A stretch of 64,000 nucleotides of DNA from Burkholderiales bacterium (GTDB lineage: Bacteria; Pseudomonadota; Gammaproteobacteria; Burkholderiales; Eutrophovitaceae): NCBI GenBank assembly GCA_028379895.1, contig JAOEKQ010000006.1:32001-96000 (forward strand). The letters run 5' to 3'. A program made the translations under genes and the position numbers. The notes beneath the pieces are model-generated. The model saw only the letters and a list, made by a program, of their open reading frames with translations. It searched no databases and was not told where the DNA came from. This document shows positions 10,421 to 21,777 of the stretch, piece by piece. Position 1 is the stretch's first letter, and each line of letters opens with the position of its first letter.

Positions 10421-11689
10421 TTAAAAATTTGTCTCGAACCATCGTTTCATTTTCGAAACCACCGTTTTCACAGATCCGTTTTTCATTTGATCAACCTTTT
10501 GCTTGTCTCTGTGTAAAACTCCAGCAGTTAGCAGCCCCGCAGAAGTAGAATACCGTGGATTACGGATAACCTCAGACAACGATCCAACATAAGTTGGCGT
10601 ACCCAACCGAACAGGTGCATGCAGCACCTCTTCACCAAGCTCAACCATGCCTTCCATAGCACTACTTCCACCGGTAATTACTACTCCCGAAGATAGCAGT
10701 TCCTCGAAGCCACTTCTTTTGATCTCTGCTAACACTAGTGCATAGAGCTCCTCGATACGGGGCTCTATGACCTCAGACAACATTTGGCGAGACAATTTTT
10801 TCGAAGGACGGTCACCAACGCCAGGCACCTCTATTGTTTCATTCGAATCAGCAAGCCCTCGAAGAGCGCAACCATAACGCCGTTTGATATCTTCGGCCTC
10901 CTTCGTAGGCGTCCTAAAAGCCATAGCAATATCACTTGTTATTTGATCGCCCGCAATTGGAATGACGGCAGTATGCCTAATCGCGCCTTGGGTATAAATC
11001 GCGATATCACTCGTCCCACCACCTATATCAATTAAACAAACACCTAAATCCTTCTCATCTTCAGACAATACAGCCATGGCAGATGCCAAAGGCTGCAAAA
11101 TCAATTCACCCACCTCTAAGCCGCATCGCCGAACACATTTAAGAATATTTTGAGCAGCAGATACGGCCCCCGTTACGATGTGCACTTTAACCTCCAGCCG
11201 CATACCAGACATGGCCAGCGGCTCTCTTACATCCTCTTGCCCGTCAATCGCGAACTCTTGATTCAACACGTGTAGTATCTGTTGATCTGTCGGAATAGGT
11301 ATAGCTCGAGCAGTCTCGACAACTCGATCAATATCGACTTGAGTCACCTCGTGACCTTGAACCGCAACCATGCCATGAGAGTTAAAACTTTTGATATGAC
11401 CACCCGCAATGCCAGTCCATACCTCTTTGATTTTTCGATCGGCCATCAATTCAGCCTCTTCTAACGCTCTCTGTATTGCGTTAACCGTTGACTCTATATT
11501 AACGACCACCCCCTTTTTCATACCTTGCGACGTCGAACTACCAAGCCCAATGACCTCGTATTGTCCGTCTTCTTTAACCTCCGCGACAACCGCGGCGATC
11601 TTAGACGTGCCAATATCTAACGCAACGATAATATCCGCATATTGAGATTTCATTTTAGTGGGATTTTGGGACCAATCAATATTCTTCAT
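10421..11689 (-). CDS. ftsA: Cell division protein FtsA
   Basis: FtsA is the actin-like membrane tether of the Z ring. The 422-residue protein has the ATP-binding D-I-G-T-S-K motif near residue 25, a second phosphate loop D-I-G-G-G-T-S-D around residue 220, the SHS2 (1C) subdomain between them, and a C-terminal amphipathic helix with K-M-K-R-W-F that serves as the membrane-targeting sequence. It begins two bases after ftsQ and precedes ftsZ, the standard dcw order, and is probably co-transcribed with both. Confidence 0.97.
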   Translation of the reverse strand: MKNIDWSQNPTKMKSQYADIIVALDIGTSKIAAVVAEVKEDGQYEVIGLGSSTSQGMKKGVVVNIESTVNAIQRALEEAELMADRKIKEVWTGIAGGHIKSFNSHGMVAVQGHEVTQVDIDRVVETARAIPIPTDQQILHVLNQEFAIDGQEDVREPLAMSGMRLEVKVHIVTGAVSAAQNILKCVRRCGLEVGELILQPLASAMAVLSEDEKDLGVCLIDIGGGTSDIAIYTQGAIRHTAVIPIAGDQITSDIAMAFRTPTKEAEDIKRRYGCALRGLADSNETIEVPGVGDRPSKKLSRQMLSEVIEPRIEELYALVLAEIKRSGFEELLSSGVVITGGSSAMEGMVELGEEVLHAPVRLGTPTYVGSLSEVIRNPRYSTSAGLLTAGVLHRDKQKVDQMKNGSVKTVVSKMKRWFETNF

Positions 11690-11691
11690 TA

Positions 11692-12408
11692 CTAAAACCC
11701 GTCCTTCCCATTGACTGATGGACCAACCGAAAACCCGTTTGCATATCTTAAGTCAGCGAACTCCACGCTTGACTTGTGCCGCGCTTGAGATCCCGGTAGA
11801 AATCTCATAAATCTTTCAATTCGAGAGGCGATATTTCGCTTTCCCAGGGCAACTGCCGTTCCGTTAGATAATCGCCCGGACCACGACTGCTGTTTCGTCA
11901 GCCGTAAACGATCAAGGGTGACCCCATAGGGCTTCAGTAACTCTGTTAATTTTAAATATTGAGCTACAACGGTCTCGTTATGACCGATCGGTCCAGACAA
12001 AATAGGTAACCTTTTGTCCACGGCGCCGTTAAAAATCTGCCCAGAAATATCCAGAAGCCCGCCGGACTCCCATCGAGCCACTACATTCCTTTCAGAAACC
12101 AGTACGTCAATTGCATTAGGCCAGTTTCTTTTTATTTCCACATTTTTAATCCATGACAATTGCTCAAGTGAAACTTTTGCTTCGCGTAAATTCAAATTAA
12201 AAAAGCCACCTTTAAATGATTTTGTAACAACCGAGTTAAATTGATCACGAGACACATGTTTAATATCACCGACAAAGTTAATACGATTAACCATAAATAA
12301 CTCCGCATTGAGAGCAACCTTGAAACCCGCGTATGTGATGAGCGCGAGGGATATGAAAATCATTCCTAGGCTTAGCTTGTTTAGAGCCCTGTAGTTATGC
12401 CACATCAC
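11692..12408 (-). CDS. ftsQ: Cell division protein FtsQ
   Basis: A bitopic membrane protein of the FtsQLB divisome subcomplex. The 238-residue sequence has a short cytoplasmic head, one transmembrane helix at about residues 13-32, a POTRA domain (begins near M-V-N-R-I-N-F-V-G) and the beta domain, which contains the W-P-x-A-I-D-V motif. It overlaps ddlB by 14 bases and is followed two bases later by ftsA, implying translational coupling. Slightly shorter than the E. coli protein, as in many betaproteobacteria. Confidence 0.94.
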   Translation of the reverse strand: MMWHNYRALNKLSLGMIFISLALITYAGFKVALNAELFMVNRINFVGDIKHVSRDQFNSVVTKSFKGGFFNLNLREAKVSLEQLSWIKNVEIKRNWPNAIDVLVSERNVVARWESGGLLDISGQIFNGAVDKRLPILSGPIGHNETVVAQYLKLTELLKPYGVTLDRLRLTKQQSWSGRLSNGTAVALGKRNIASRIERFMRFLPGSQARHKSSVEFADLRYANGFSVGPSVNGKDGF

Positions 12409-13315
12409 AGCCCCGCATTATTTCAAAAACCAATTGCTCAAAGTTAATGCCGGACGCCTCCGCGGCCATCGGTACTAAACTGTGGCTGGTCATACCTGGG
12501 ACGGTGTTGACCTCTAATACCCAGGCATCACCAGCATCATCAACCATGATATCAACTCTACCCCACCCAGAACAACCAAGAACGTTAAAAGCCCTTAAAG
12601 CTATTTTTTGTAATTCAAGATCAATGCTGCTCTCTAACCCAGATGGACAAAAATATTGTGTCTCTTCCGAATGGTACTTAGCTCGATAATCATAATTATT
12701 ATTAGGCGCCACTATTCGAACAACCGGCAGTGGCACCCCATTTAATATAGCAACAGTTAGCTCATCACCTCGAATAAATTTTTCGGCAAGAACAACAGAA
12801 TCGTATTCTCGAGCCAAGTCAAATGCGGCCACAACATCCTCAACCCGTGAAACCTTAGAGAGCCCAATAGTGGAACCCTCCCTTGAGGGTTTAACGACCA
12901 CCGGGAAGCCAAGCTCATCACATGCGACCAACAAGTCTTCAACTGAAAGTGCTACTGAAAATTTTGGGGTCAAAACTCCACTACCCTCAAAGACCAATTT
13001 AGATCTCCATTTATCCATCGCAAGTGCACAGGCTGAAACACCACTACCAGAATAAGGTATTTCTAGAGTTTCTAATAACCCCTGAATAACCCCATCCTCC
13101 CCTCCTCGCCCATGAAGCATAACTACCGCCCGATCTATGCGAGAAATAAGCGTATCAACAGCGTTATTGTTGGCAGTATCGATTAACTCGGCACTGAAGC
13201 CCTGACTAAGTAAGGCCCTGAAAACCGCCTCCCCAGACTCAAGAGACACCTCCCTCTCTGAAGATCTCCCCCCATATAGCACTCCGATCACCCCGAAGTT
13301 CTTGTCTTTAGTCAA
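12395..13315 (-). CDS. ddlB: D-alanine--D-alanine ligase
   Basis: An ATP-grasp ligase that joins two D-alanines for the peptidoglycan pentapeptide. The 306-residue protein has the N-terminal G-G-x-S-S-E-R-E-V-S-L-x-S-G motif, the central K-P-S-R-E-G-S-T-I-G loop and C-terminal E-V-N-T-V-P-G-M-T metal/ATP residues. The position between murB and ftsQ fits the ddlB copy of the dcw cluster. It overlaps both neighbours by a few bases (4 with murB, 14 with ftsQ). Confidence 0.97.
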   Translation of the reverse strand: MTKDKNFGVIGVLYGGRSSEREVSLESGEAVFRALLSQGFSAELIDTANNNAVDTLISRIDRAVVMLHGRGGEDGVIQGLLETLEIPYSGSGVSACALAMDKWRSKLVFEGSGVLTPKFSVALSVEDLLVACDELGFPVVVKPSREGSTIGLSKVSRVEDVVAAFDLAREYDSVVLAEKFIRGDELTVAILNGVPLPVVRIVAPNNNYDYRAKYHSEETQYFCPSGLESSIDLELQKIALRAFNVLGCSGWGRVDIMVDDAGDAWVLEVNTVPGMTSHSLVPMAAEASGINFEQLVFEIMRGCDVA

Positions 13316-14208
13316 CAGTGGTCTCCCATAATATGCACTTCTCTTTTTAGTTTCACACCCGAATTTAGTTCAACTACAGATTGGACTTCAAGGATCAAAT
13401 CTTCAATGTTTTTAGCGGTTGCGCCACCGGTATTGATGATGAAGTTTGCATGCTTATCCGATACTAGAGCAGCGCCCCGCTGAAGCCCTTTCAGTCCACT
13501 GCGCTCAATAAGTCTTGCTGCGAACTCGCCTTCAGGGTTTCTAAAAACAGAACCTGAATTTGGTCTACTTAAAGGTTGCTCTCGAACCCGTCGCTTCAAG
13601 AGCTCTTTAATCTTATTTCTAGATTTTTTTTTGTCCCCGGGATTAAACCGAAACCACCCACCTACAAAAAATTCCCTTTGTTGATGTTTTTGACTGACAT
13701 TACGATATTCAATAACGTAGTCAGCCGGAGATCTCTCCTTGATTTCCCCATCCGATGTAATAGTTCTTACCCGTGCAACACAATCCCAAACTTCAGAACC
13801 ATAACAACCAGCGTTCATTGCCAACCCTCCGCCCACAGAACCCGGAATGCCCGCCATGAACTCTGCTCCCTCGAAACCCATATTCGCAGAAAAACGTGCC
13901 AACTTGGGTAACGCGACCCCTGCGCTCGCATAAAAAAGAGTATCTTTATTACGTTCCGCAACGTACATATCAGAAAGTCCCCGATGCGTAAATACTACGA
14001 GCGCTTCCAGACCACCGTCACGAATTAATAAATTACTTCCTAACCCCACAAAAAACAGGGGTAAATCAGGACGAGATTTACATTTAAGAAACGACGACAG
14101 CTCTTCTTCAGACGACGGAGCATAACCAAATCTTGCTAGGCCACCTGCGCGCCAAGCAGTTTGACGTTCCATCGCTACATGCTCTAGAAGATTCGCTTGG
14201 GGATTCAT
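13312..14208 (-). CDS. murB: UDP-N-acetylenolpyruvoylglucosamine reductase
   Basis: MurB reduces UDP-GlcNAc-enolpyruvate to UDP-MurNAc using FAD and NADPH. The FAD-binding G-L-G-S-N-L-L-I-R segment is at residues 55-63, the I-P-G-S-V-G-G motif at 121-127, and the proton-donor serine is probably S220 in [10 protein letters not shown]. At 298 residues it is shorter than the E. coli enzyme and closer to the compact MurB form. It overlaps murC and ddlB by four bases each, so translation in this stretch is likely coupled. Confidence 0.96.
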   Translation of the reverse strand: MNPQANLLEHVAMERQTAWRAGGLARFGYAPSSEEELSSFLKCKSRPDLPLFFVGLGSNLLIRDGGLEALVVFTHRGLSDMYVAERNKDTLFYASAGVALPKLARFSANMGFEGAEFMAGIPGSVGGGLAMNAGCYGSEVWDCVARVRTITSDGEIKERSPADYVIEYRNVSQKHQQREFFVGGWFRFNPGDKKKSRNKIKELLKRRVREQPLSRPNSGSVFRNPEGEFAARLIERSGLKGLQRGAALVSDKHANFIINTGGATAKNIEDLILEVQSVVELNSGVKLKREVHIMGDHC

Positions 14209-15644
14209 CGTTCGCTATTCGATACGATTACTTGCTCAGAATTTATGTGGTTCGGCGAGAATACCAAACTAGCCGGTAAGGAACCGATCGTTCCAGCGCC
14301 CATAGTTATAATGAGATCCCCATCCACAATAACCTCATCTAGAAGACGGCGAGCCTCCTCAATCCCACGAACACAAACAGGGTTTAGGTCAGTGATCATT
14401 CTTATTGACCGCGCAATTGCAGAACTGTCGGCACCAGCAATTGGCGACTCACCTGCAGCGTAAACATCTGTAAGAATCAACACATCAACAGTACTTAAAA
14501 CTCGTACAAATTCGTCAAAACAATCCCTCGTTCGAGTATATCGATGAGGCTGAAAAATTAGGACTATACGCTTTTCCGGGTGACCTTCACGAACTGCTGC
14601 TAACGTCGGCTCAACCTCGCTTGGATGATGGCCATAATCATCATAGAGCGTCACTTTATTATGTCCAATTGTGACGGCACCATAACATTCTAGCCTTCGA
14701 CCAACTCCCTGGAAATGCTCGAGTGAACGACAAATGATGTCATCGTTAACTTCTAATTCTGTCGCTAACGCTATGGCCGCGAGACTATTCAAAACATTGT
14801 GTTTTCCTAAACAATTCAAACGAACTTTTAAAGGAGGAAAAATTTGCGAATCAAAACTACGCTCCACCGTAAAGTGCATTTTGCCATTTATAAGTTTAAG
14901 ACTGCTAGCTCTAACTTGAGCCTCATGATTGAAACCATATGTGATGATATGTCTCGATAGCTTGGGCAATATTTCTTTTACGCCAACATCATCCACACAT
15001 AAAACTGCTCGGCCGTAAAAGGGAATTCGGGAAACAAAGTCTATGAAAGCCTGTTTTAATCGCTCAAAATCATGGCCATATGCATCTAAATGGTCACGAT
15101 CGATGTTAGTTACGACACACATAACTGGCTGAAGCAGCAAAAAAGAGGCATCAGACTCATCAGCTTCTACAACAATGAACTCTCCCTCTCCTAGCTGAGC
15201 GTTTGCACCTGCGGATTGTAGCCTTCCACCGATGACGTAAGTCGGATCCATTTCCGCCTCCGCCAAAATACTAGCTACAAGGCTCGTTGTAGTCGTTTTC
15301 CCATGAGTACCGGCAATAGCCACCCCCTGCTTCAAACGCATCAATTCCGAGAGCATTATCGCTCTAGCCACGACTGGAATTCCCCTTCGCTTTGCCTCAA
15401 GCACCTCTATGTTTAATGGATCAATTGCGGAGGAAATAACAAGCACATCGGACGAAACAATATTTTCGATGCTGTGTCCGATCGTAACTTTGATCCCTAG
15501 TTGTCGTAATCTCGATACCGCGGGCGATGCACTTAAATCAGAGCCAGAAACTGTATACCCAAGATTATGCAAAATCTCGGCTATACCACTCATTCCAACA
15601 CCGCCGACACCAACAAAGTGTATGAACTTAACTTTATGTCTCAC
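14205..15644 (-). CDS. murC: UDP-N-acetylmuramate--L-alanine ligase
   Basis: MurC adds the first amino acid, L-alanine, to UDP-MurNAc in an ATP-dependent step. The 479-residue protein shows the N-terminal nucleotide-binding [11 protein letters not shown], the Mur-ligase P-loop G-T-H-G-K-T-T-T at 112-119, and the D-D-Y-G-H-H-P-S-E motif in the C-terminal third. Length is normal. It overlaps murG by four bases upstream and murB by four bases downstream. Confidence 0.97.
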   Translation of the reverse strand: MRHKVKFIHFVGVGGVGMSGIAEILHNLGYTVSGSDLSASPAVSRLRQLGIKVTIGHSIENIVSSDVLVISSAIDPLNIEVLEAKRRGIPVVARAIMLSELMRLKQGVAIAGTHGKTTTTSLVASILAEAEMDPTYVIGGRLQSAGANAQLGEGEFIVVEADESDASFLLLQPVMCVVTNIDRDHLDAYGHDFERLKQAFIDFVSRIPFYGRAVLCVDDVGVKEILPKLSRHIITYGFNHEAQVRASSLKLINGKMHFTVERSFDSQIFPPLKVRLNCLGKHNVLNSLAAIALATELEVNDDIICRSLEHFQGVGRRLECYGAVTIGHNKVTLYDDYGHHPSEVEPTLAAVREGHPEKRIVLIFQPHRYTRTRDCFDEFVRVLSTVDVLILTDVYAAGESPIAGADSSAIARSIRMITDLNPVCVRGIEEARRLLDEVIVDGDLIITMGAGTIGSLPASLVFSPNHINSEQVIVSNSER

Positions 15645-16702
15645 GAGATTAACTCCTCAATATGTTGGCCAGTCAATGCTGTAGCGCCCTCCAAACTGCC
15701 TGATTTAGCTTTAGTCGCCATCTGCATGAGTTGAGTGCGCCCTATTTTAAGTAAGTAATCAGCTATGAGCTCCGGGGACAGCTCGTCCTCTGGCACGACA
15801 ATCGCAGCACCTGATTTTTTTAAAAAATCACCGTTTTTTGTTTGATGGTCATCTACCGCATAGGGATAAGGTATGAGCACGCTCGCCACACCAATAGAGG
15901 CAATTTCAGATACCGTTAAAGCCCCAGACCGGGAGATCACTAAATCTGCTCGCGAGTAGATGCCAGGCATATCCTCAATGAATTCTGACAAAGTTGCCTG
16001 AACACCGAGCCGATCATACAAGTTTCGTAATTCATCCAAATTATTTCGTCCGGCTTGATGAATAACATGAGGCCTGCGGTCATTCGGAATTTTAGAAATC
16101 GCAACGGGCAAAATTTCATTAAATGTTTTTGAACCCAAACTTCCCCCAACGATAACAACTCTCAAGCGACCCTCTCGCCCCTGATATCGTACTTCCGGGT
16201 CATCGATGGCCTCAAATTCAGACCTCAATGGGTTGCCGACGTAGATACCCTTTCTAAGCGATCCTGGGAACCCCAGCAATACTTTTTTGCTTATCTTAGC
16301 CAGCAATCGGTTAGCTAACCCAGGCACAGCATTCTGCTCATGAATAACAATTGGGCAACGATATAAAGCCGCTGCGATTCCACCCGGCACAGTAATATAA
16401 CCACCAAAACCAATCACGACATTAGGCTTAATTTTTATCAGGAATCGAAGAACACCGAAACATGCAACCAACAGGGCATAAGGTAAGAACAGCCATCGTA
16501 GCGCACCATTTCTTCTAACTCCGGAAAACCGGATGAATAACATACGAGTTGGGTCTAGTTTGACTAGGCGTTGCTCCAAACCGTTAACACCTCCAAGCCA
16601 ATAAACATCGTAATTCTTTTTTTCAAAATAATCTGCCACAGCCAGAGCTGGAAATAAGTGGCCCCCGGTTCCACCAGCCATTATCAAAATTCGTTTTCTC
16701 AA
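15641..16702 (-). CDS. murG: Lipid II synthase MurG
   Basis: MurG transfers GlcNAc to lipid I on the cytoplasmic face of the inner membrane, making lipid II. It is a GT-B glycosyltransferase of 353 residues with the N-terminal donor-loop [10 protein letters not shown] at about 10-19, the I-H-E-Q-N-A-V-P-G element, and the C-terminal UDP-GlcNAc site with S-R-S-G-A-L-T-x-S-E. It overlaps ftsW and murC by four bases. Confidence 0.97.
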   Translation of the reverse strand: MRKRILIMAGGTGGHLFPALAVADYFEKKNYDVYWLGGVNGLEQRLVKLDPTRMLFIRFSGVRRNGALRWLFLPYALLVACFGVLRFLIKIKPNVVIGFGGYITVPGGIAAALYRCPIVIHEQNAVPGLANRLLAKISKKVLLGFPGSLRKGIYVGNPLRSEFEAIDDPEVRYQGREGRLRVVIVGGSLGSKTFNEILPVAISKIPNDRRPHVIHQAGRNNLDELRNLYDRLGVQATLSEFIEDMPGIYSRADLVISRSGALTVSEIASIGVASVLIPYPYAVDDHQTKNGDFLKKSGAAIVVPEDELSPELIADYLLKIGRTQLMQMATKAKSGSLEGATALTGQHIEELIS

Positions 16703-17871
16703 AGATTAACTCCCTTCATAAGAGCCCGATTTTCGTAGTCAATCCGAAAAATAAGACCAATAGCAAGGCAATTCATCATTAAACCACTCCCCCCAAACGA
16801 CAAGAGTGGAAGCGTGAGTCCTTTTGTCGGTAAAGCACCCACATTCACCCCCATATTAATGAGGGCCTGAAAACCAATCCATATAGCGACACCCTGTGCA
16901 ACTAAGGCGGAAAAATACCGCTCCAACCGAGCGGCCTGATTACCAATCATAATCATTCGTAAGGTCAACCATCCGAAAGCTGCAACAGTTAACGCAACAC
17001 CTAGGAATCCCATTTCTTCTCCGATAACAGCAAGAATGAAATCCGTATGTGGCTCCGGCAGATAATGCAGTTTTTCAATACTTCCTCCGAGACCAACACC
17101 AAATAACTCACCACGTCCGAATGCCATCAGTGAATGCGTCAGTTGATAGCCTGTCTTCAAAGGGTCTTCGAACGGGTTCAAAAAACCAAAAGCTCGTGCA
17201 GCACGATAATCAGAGCTATAAATTAAACCGATGAACGCCACGCAAAGAAGGACCGTCAACGCAATAAGTAACTTTAAGTTCATTCCACCTAAAAAAAGCA
17301 CGCCCATAGCAATAGCCGTGATAACAACAAACGCGCCGAAATCTGGCTCGCTTAAAAGTAAGAATCCTGTCAATACCATGACCCCGAATAAGGGAAGGAA
17401 GCCACGCTTGAAGCTAGATATATGCACCCCTTTTCTTATCGTGTAATCAGCTGCGTACAGAACCGTCGCAAACTTCATGAATTCAGAAGGTTGAAAACTA
17501 AAACCCGCGATCCGAAACCATCGACGACTACCGTTTGCTTCGTGACCTATCCACGGCACAAGTACAACAATAAGCATAAGTAGTCCAAGCACAAAAAATA
17601 CCGGTGAAATAGCCTCCCAGTATCTGACTGGAATCTGTATCGCGAGAAGCGCTAGCATTACTCCAATAGACAAAGCGAATAAATGTCGGAGAAGAAATCG
17701 ATATGGACTGCCTCCAAGCAAAACAGAATTATCTGCGATTGCAACAGAGGAGGAATAAACCATCACAACACCCAAACCCAGTAGTCCTAAAGCTAACCAA
17801 AACAGGACAATATCGAAATCATAAGATACATTCTTAGTTACTTTTGACCAACTTACTGAATCGGAAAGCAT
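16699..17871 (-). CDS. ftsW: Peptidoglycan glycosyltransferase FtsW
   Basis: FtsW is the SEDS-family polytopic membrane protein that polymerises septal glycan with its partner FtsI. The 390-residue sequence has about ten hydrophobic segments, the conserved region with S-E-P-D-F-G-A-F-V-V, the H-F/P-E-P-H-T-D-F-I motif of the long periplasmic loop, and the C-terminal P-L-L-S-F-G-G-S-G signature. It shares one base with murD and overlaps murG by four. Confidence 0.97.
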   Translation of the reverse strand: MLSDSVSWSKVTKNVSYDFDIVLFWLALGLLGLGVVMVYSSSVAIADNSVLLGGSPYRFLLRHLFALSIGVMLALLAIQIPVRYWEAISPVFFVLGLLMLIVVLVPWIGHEANGSRRWFRIAGFSFQPSEFMKFATVLYAADYTIRKGVHISSFKRGFLPLFGVMVLTGFLLLSEPDFGAFVVITAIAMGVLFLGGMNLKLLIALTVLLCVAFIGLIYSSDYRAARAFGFLNPFEDPLKTGYQLTHSLMAFGRGELFGVGLGGSIEKLHYLPEPHTDFILAVIGEEMGFLGVALTVAAFGWLTLRMIMIGNQAARLERYFSALVAQGVAIWIGFQALINMGVNVGALPTKGLTLPLLSFGGSGLMMNCLAIGLIFRIDYENRALMKGVNL

Positions 17872-19280
17872 TAAACTAAACTCCTCACCGCATCGGCGAA
17901 TACATCACCACGATGTGCGTAGTTTTCAAACATGTCAAAACTAGCACATGCCGGCGAAAATAAAACAATTTCTCCAGGCTCGGCGACTCGGGAAGCAATT
18001 CGAACTGCACTCTTAAGATCAGATGCCTCAAAGATCGTTACACCGGAACTTTCTATTCCCTGCCTGATTAATTTAGCATCTTGGCCTATTAAAACTACTG
18101 CCCGTACTTTTTGTCGAATCAAATCCACAAGCGCATCAAAAGTCTGTTTTTTAGATTGTCCGCCTAGTAATAACACGCATCGCGTTGGCATCCCGGAAAT
18201 AGCCGCAGCTGTTGCACTAACATTTGTAGCTTTGGAATCATTATAAAATCGAACACCAGAGACATCCGCAATCCACTGCATACGATGGTCTAGTCCTTCG
18301 TACGAAAGTAATCCTTTTACTGCCGCTTCGTTAACACACACGAGTGTGCTACACAACGCGAATGCAGCCAATGCATTACATACGTTATGCGCTCCAGGGA
18401 CTCTTAGGTCCCTACATCTGCAAATTTGTTGCTGACCGCGAACTATCCACTGATCTCCTGCAATCTCGCTAACGCCCCAAGATCGATCAGTATCTGGAGG
18501 ACTGAGGCCGAATGTGATCACCTCATTTAGATCAGAAGTCGCGTTCAAAATCATCAAATCATCTCGATTCACCACCTTAGCACCGCGACCAGAGTAGATC
18601 CGAAATTTTGATTGCATGTAGGCCTCAAAATCACGATACCGATCTAAATGATCTTCCGAAACATTCAGCACAACCGACGCATCGTATTGAAATGAGTACG
18701 TCGTATCAATTTGAAAGCTAGACAGCTCTAACACGAAGACATCTGGCATCTCACGCAACCCAAGCTCAATTTGAACTAAAACATCCAAAACAGGAATACC
18801 GATGTTACCAACTGCGACCACGTCAAGACCACATGCATTGAGAACGCTTTCAACCATTTGAGTTACGGTACTTTTTCCATTGGTACCGGTAATCGCAATT
18901 ACGTTACCACCTCGCTGTCTCACGTTCTCTCGAAGAAAAATTTCTACATCGCCAATTACTGGTACCCCTGATTTTTTAAGCTTTTGTAACGGTATCTCTT
19001 TTAGTGGTACTCCCGGACTTGAAACTACCATGTCGACATCCGTAAAAATACAATCATTGAAAGGACCAGTATAAATTGTCATTTTTGGAAATTCTTGTCG
19101 AATCTGTGCAATTCCTGGGGCATCAGAGTGCGAATCAGCAAGTACGACTGTCACACCTTTCCCAGCGAACCAGCGAACAATCGATAGACCAGTTTTGCCA
19201 GCCCCCAACACCAAAACAATCTGTCCTTTGGCAGCAACGGGCAAAGCATCCAAACAATCATCTATGTAAGAGGTCATCAT
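17871..19280 (-). CDS. murD: UDP-N-acetylmuramoyl-L-alanine--D-glutamate ligase
   Basis: MurD attaches D-glutamate to UDP-MurNAc-L-Ala. The 469-residue protein has the N-terminal Rossmann G-A-G-K-T-G-L-S motif, the ATP-binding T-G-T-N-G-K-S-T at 131-138, and the Y-N-D-S-K-A-T-N motif in the C-terminal half, which is typical of MurD. The start has two successive ATG codons; the first is used here. It begins 20 bases after mraY and touches ftsW. Slightly longer than average because of a longer N-terminus. Confidence 0.96.
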   Translation of the reverse strand: MMTSYIDDCLDALPVAAKGQIVLVLGAGKTGLSIVRWFAGKGVTVVLADSHSDAPGIAQIRQEFPKMTIYTGPFNDCIFTDVDMVVSSPGVPLKEIPLQKLKKSGVPVIGDVEIFLRENVRQRGGNVIAITGTNGKSTVTQMVESVLNACGLDVVAVGNIGIPVLDVLVQIELGLREMPDVFVLELSSFQIDTTYSFQYDASVVLNVSEDHLDRYRDFEAYMQSKFRIYSGRGAKVVNRDDLMILNATSDLNEVITFGLSPPDTDRSWGVSEIAGDQWIVRGQQQICRCRDLRVPGAHNVCNALAAFALCSTLVCVNEAAVKGLLSYEGLDHRMQWIADVSGVRFYNDSKATNVSATAAAISGMPTRCVLLLGGQSKKQTFDALVDLIRQKVRAVVLIGQDAKLIRQGIESSGVTIFEASDLKSAVRIASRVAEPGEIVLFSPACASFDMFENYAHRGDVFADAVRSLV

Positions 19281-19300
19281 GATTAGATATAAAACAGCAT

Positions 19301-20386
19301 CTACCTAAGCTTTAACGTAGACAACCCGATGAGCACCAACATCATCGTAATAATCCAAAAACGTACAACGACTTGATTCTCTTTCCAGCCCTTAAGCTCA
19401 AAATGATGATGAAGCGGTGCCATGCGAAAAACTCTTCGTCCAGTTAGCTTAAATGAAATCACCTGAACCATTACCGAGAGCGTTTCAACAACAAATACCC
19501 CCCCCATGATGAAAAGTACGATTTCTTGCCGGATAACTACCGCTATGATGCCGAGAGCCGCACCAAGAGCGAGTGCTCCCACATCACCCATAAAAACCTC
19601 TGCTGGATAAGCGTTGAACCACAAAAATGCTAGTCCTGCTCCTGCGAGGGACGCACAGAAAATCGCCAACTCTCCCGCACCGGAAATATAGGGAAACCCC
19701 AAGTAACGAGAGAATTCGACATGGCCAGCTACGTAGGCAAAAATTGCCAAAGCGCTCGCTATCATGACTGCAGGCATAATAGCGAGCCCATCAAGGCCAT
19801 CCGTTAAATTAACGGCATTGCTACTACCGACAATCACTAAAAAGCTGAGTAAGATAAATCCATAAACGCCCAACGGTATTGAGACATCTTTTAAAAAAGG
19901 AAGTATTAGATCCGTCTGCATCCCAAATTCGGTCGCGTTAGCTAAATATAAAGAGGCGAGAACAGCAACTATGGATTGGTAAGAAAATTTCTCTAAGGCT
20001 GAAAGACCGTACGGACTTTTTAAAACTACCTTCCTATAGTCATCGATCCAACCAATAACCCCGAAAGCCACAGTCACCGCTAAGACCACCCAAATCCACC
20101 TATTGGTCAAATCGGCCCAAAGTAGGGTCGTAACAGCTATTGCAATGAGGATTAGCGCGCCACCCATAGTAGGGGTACCGGTTTTTACCTCATGTGTTTT
20201 AGGGCCATCGCTCCTCACTGTTTGACCGATCTTATAATCCGTCAATTTTTTTATCATCCTGGGGCCCAAAAAAAATGAAATTAGGAGCGCCGTTAATGCG
20301 GCTAATACTGCCCTCAAAGTTATGTATGAGAAAGCGTTGAAACCACTAAAGTAAGTTTCAAGGTATTGCGATAAATATAAGAACAC
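19301..20386 (-). CDS. mraY: Phospho-N-acetylmuramoyl-pentapeptide transferase
   Basis: MraY makes lipid I by transferring phospho-MurNAc-pentapeptide to undecaprenyl phosphate. The 361-residue polytopic protein (about ten helices) has the cytoplasmic T-P-T-M-G-G region, the catalytic D-D-Y-R-K, the [10 protein letters not shown] loop and the C-terminal M-A-P-L-H-H-H-F-E histidine motif. It lies 23 bases after murF and 20 bases before murD in the normal dcw order. Confidence 0.98.
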   Translation of the reverse strand: MFLYLSQYLETYFSGFNAFSYITLRAVLAALTALLISFFLGPRMIKKLTDYKIGQTVRSDGPKTHEVKTGTPTMGGALILIAIAVTTLLWADLTNRWIWVVLAVTVAFGVIGWIDDYRKVVLKSPYGLSALEKFSYQSIVAVLASLYLANATEFGMQTDLILPFLKDVSIPLGVYGFILLSFLVIVGSSNAVNLTDGLDGLAIMPAVMIASALAIFAYVAGHVEFSRYLGFPYISGAGELAIFCASLAGAGLAFLWFNAYPAEVFMGDVGALALGAALGIIAVVIRQEIVLFIMGGVFVVETLSVMVQVISFKLTGRRVFRMAPLHHHFELKGWKENQVVVRFWIITMMLVLIGLSTLKLR

Positions 20387-20409
20387 CTGGATTCCCTTTT
20401 TAAAAAATA

Positions 20410-21777
20410 CTATAAAGCGATTAGTGCGCTACAAAAATATTCCATTTTCATAAATCGAGAGCCTTTTACCAGAATATATGTTTGCCCATTTAAGTGCGCT
20501 TTCAACTCTCCAAGCAATTCGCTTGCCGATTCAAAGTGAATGGCATTAGCCCCAAAACTAGCGACTGCCTTTTTTGTAAGTGCGCCAAAACCCAAAAGTA
20601 AATCAATACCCTTTGACTTCGCGTACTCGCCTACCTTCTCATGCAGGGGCGGACCAAATTTACCGAGTTCGCCCATATCGCCAAAAACGAAAATCTTCTT
20701 ACCAGGCTCCACAGCTAAATATTCTAAGGCCCGACAAACCGAATCAAAGTTAGCGTTGTACGAGTCATTAATTAGCACGTCTCCAGACCTAAGCTTGATG
20801 CTCTCCAGCCTACCTTCCACGCTTTCGAAAGATTCAAGGCCCTGCTTAATAGAACTTGCGGATATCTTGAGTGAGAAGCAAACCGCTGCTGCGGCAAGCG
20901 CATTCAAAATGTTATGATCACCACGAATTTTCAAATCAACGTCAATGATTGACGCATGATCAGTAATCTTTAAAGTGGGTAATGTGACTGAGTCAACGTA
21001 TTCACCTGAAATATCTGCCTCATTAGATTTACCAAATTTCAGAACCGCTCCCTCTGAATATTTACTTATTAGGTATTCAGAGTAATTTCCATCCGCCTCA
21101 ACAACAAGCACTCCATCTTTAGATAGGCCAGAAATGATTTCCGATTTTGCTTCAGCGATAGCATCCTGAGAACCCAACTCACCAATATGAGCGGTTCCAA
21201 TATTTGTAATAACCGCCAAGTCGGGACAAACTAAATGAGCTAAATCCCTCAATTCCCCTAAATTACTCATACCCATCTCGACGACCGCGTATTCGTGGTT
21301 GACTGTTAACTCTAAGAGAGTTTTAGGGACCCCAATATCATTATTCAAATTACCTTTCGTTGCGAGAACCAGATCAAGTCCAATTTCACAGCGAAGAATA
21401 TTAGCGATCATTTCTTTAACCGTTGTCTTACCGTTGCTTCCTGTTATTCCGATTACCTTAAGTCGCGGTCTGAATTTTCGTCTCCACCAAAATGATAAAT
21501 CTGTTAATCCTCGATGAGTATCAAACGTTTTTAGGTATGTTTTGCCTTTCCCTTCACTGGAGCTGTCGTAGTCCTCGGAAACCATACATGCGACGGCACC
21601 CTGTTCAAAAGCTTCAGGAACGAAGTCATGACCATCAAAATTAGGACCTTTTAAAGCTACATACAAGTCACCTTTATTAATATCTCGACTATCCGTAGAG
21701 ATTCTGGAAACGGTTAACGAAGGATCACCAATGAGCTCCATTTTAGTATCCGTGGCGCATTCCGCAATCTTAAACAT
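20410..21777 (-). CDS. murF: UDP-N-acetylmuramoyl-tripeptide--D-alanyl-D-alanine ligase
   Basis: MurF adds D-Ala-D-Ala to complete the pentapeptide precursor. The 455-residue sequence has the N-terminal substrate-binding S-T-D-S-R element, the P-loop T-G-S-N-G-K-T-T at 112-119, and N-D-S-Y-N-A-N in the C-terminal half. The start overlaps the murE stop by eight bases, so the two ligases are probably translationally coupled. Its D-Ala-D-Ala substrate is made by the ddlB product encoded downstream. Confidence 0.97.
   Translation of the reverse strand: MFKIAECATDTKMELIGDPSLTVSRISTDSRDINKGDLYVALKGPNFDGHDFVPEAFEQGAVACMVSEDYDSSSEGKGKTYLKTFDTHRGLTDLSFWWRRKFRPRLKVIGITGSNGKTTVKEMIANILRCEIGLDLVLATKGNLNNDIGVPKTLLELTVNHEYAVVEMGMSNLGELRDLAHLVCPDLAVITNIGTAHIGELGSQDAIAEAKSEIISGLSKDGVLVVEADGNYSEYLISKYSEGAVLKFGKSNEADISGEYVDSVTLPTLKITDHASIIDVDLKIRGDHNILNALAAAAVCFSLKISASSIKQGLESFESVEGRLESIKLRSGDVLINDSYNANFDSVCRALEYLAVEPGKKIFVFGDMGELGKFGPPLHEKVGEYAKSKGIDLLLGFGALTKKAVASFGANAIHFESASELLGELKAHLNGQTYILVKGSRFMKMEYFCSALIAL

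Noticed and set aside
13576..13911. 111-residue open frame on the plus strand
   Set aside because: Antisense to murB in a region with clear MurB motifs in the true frame.
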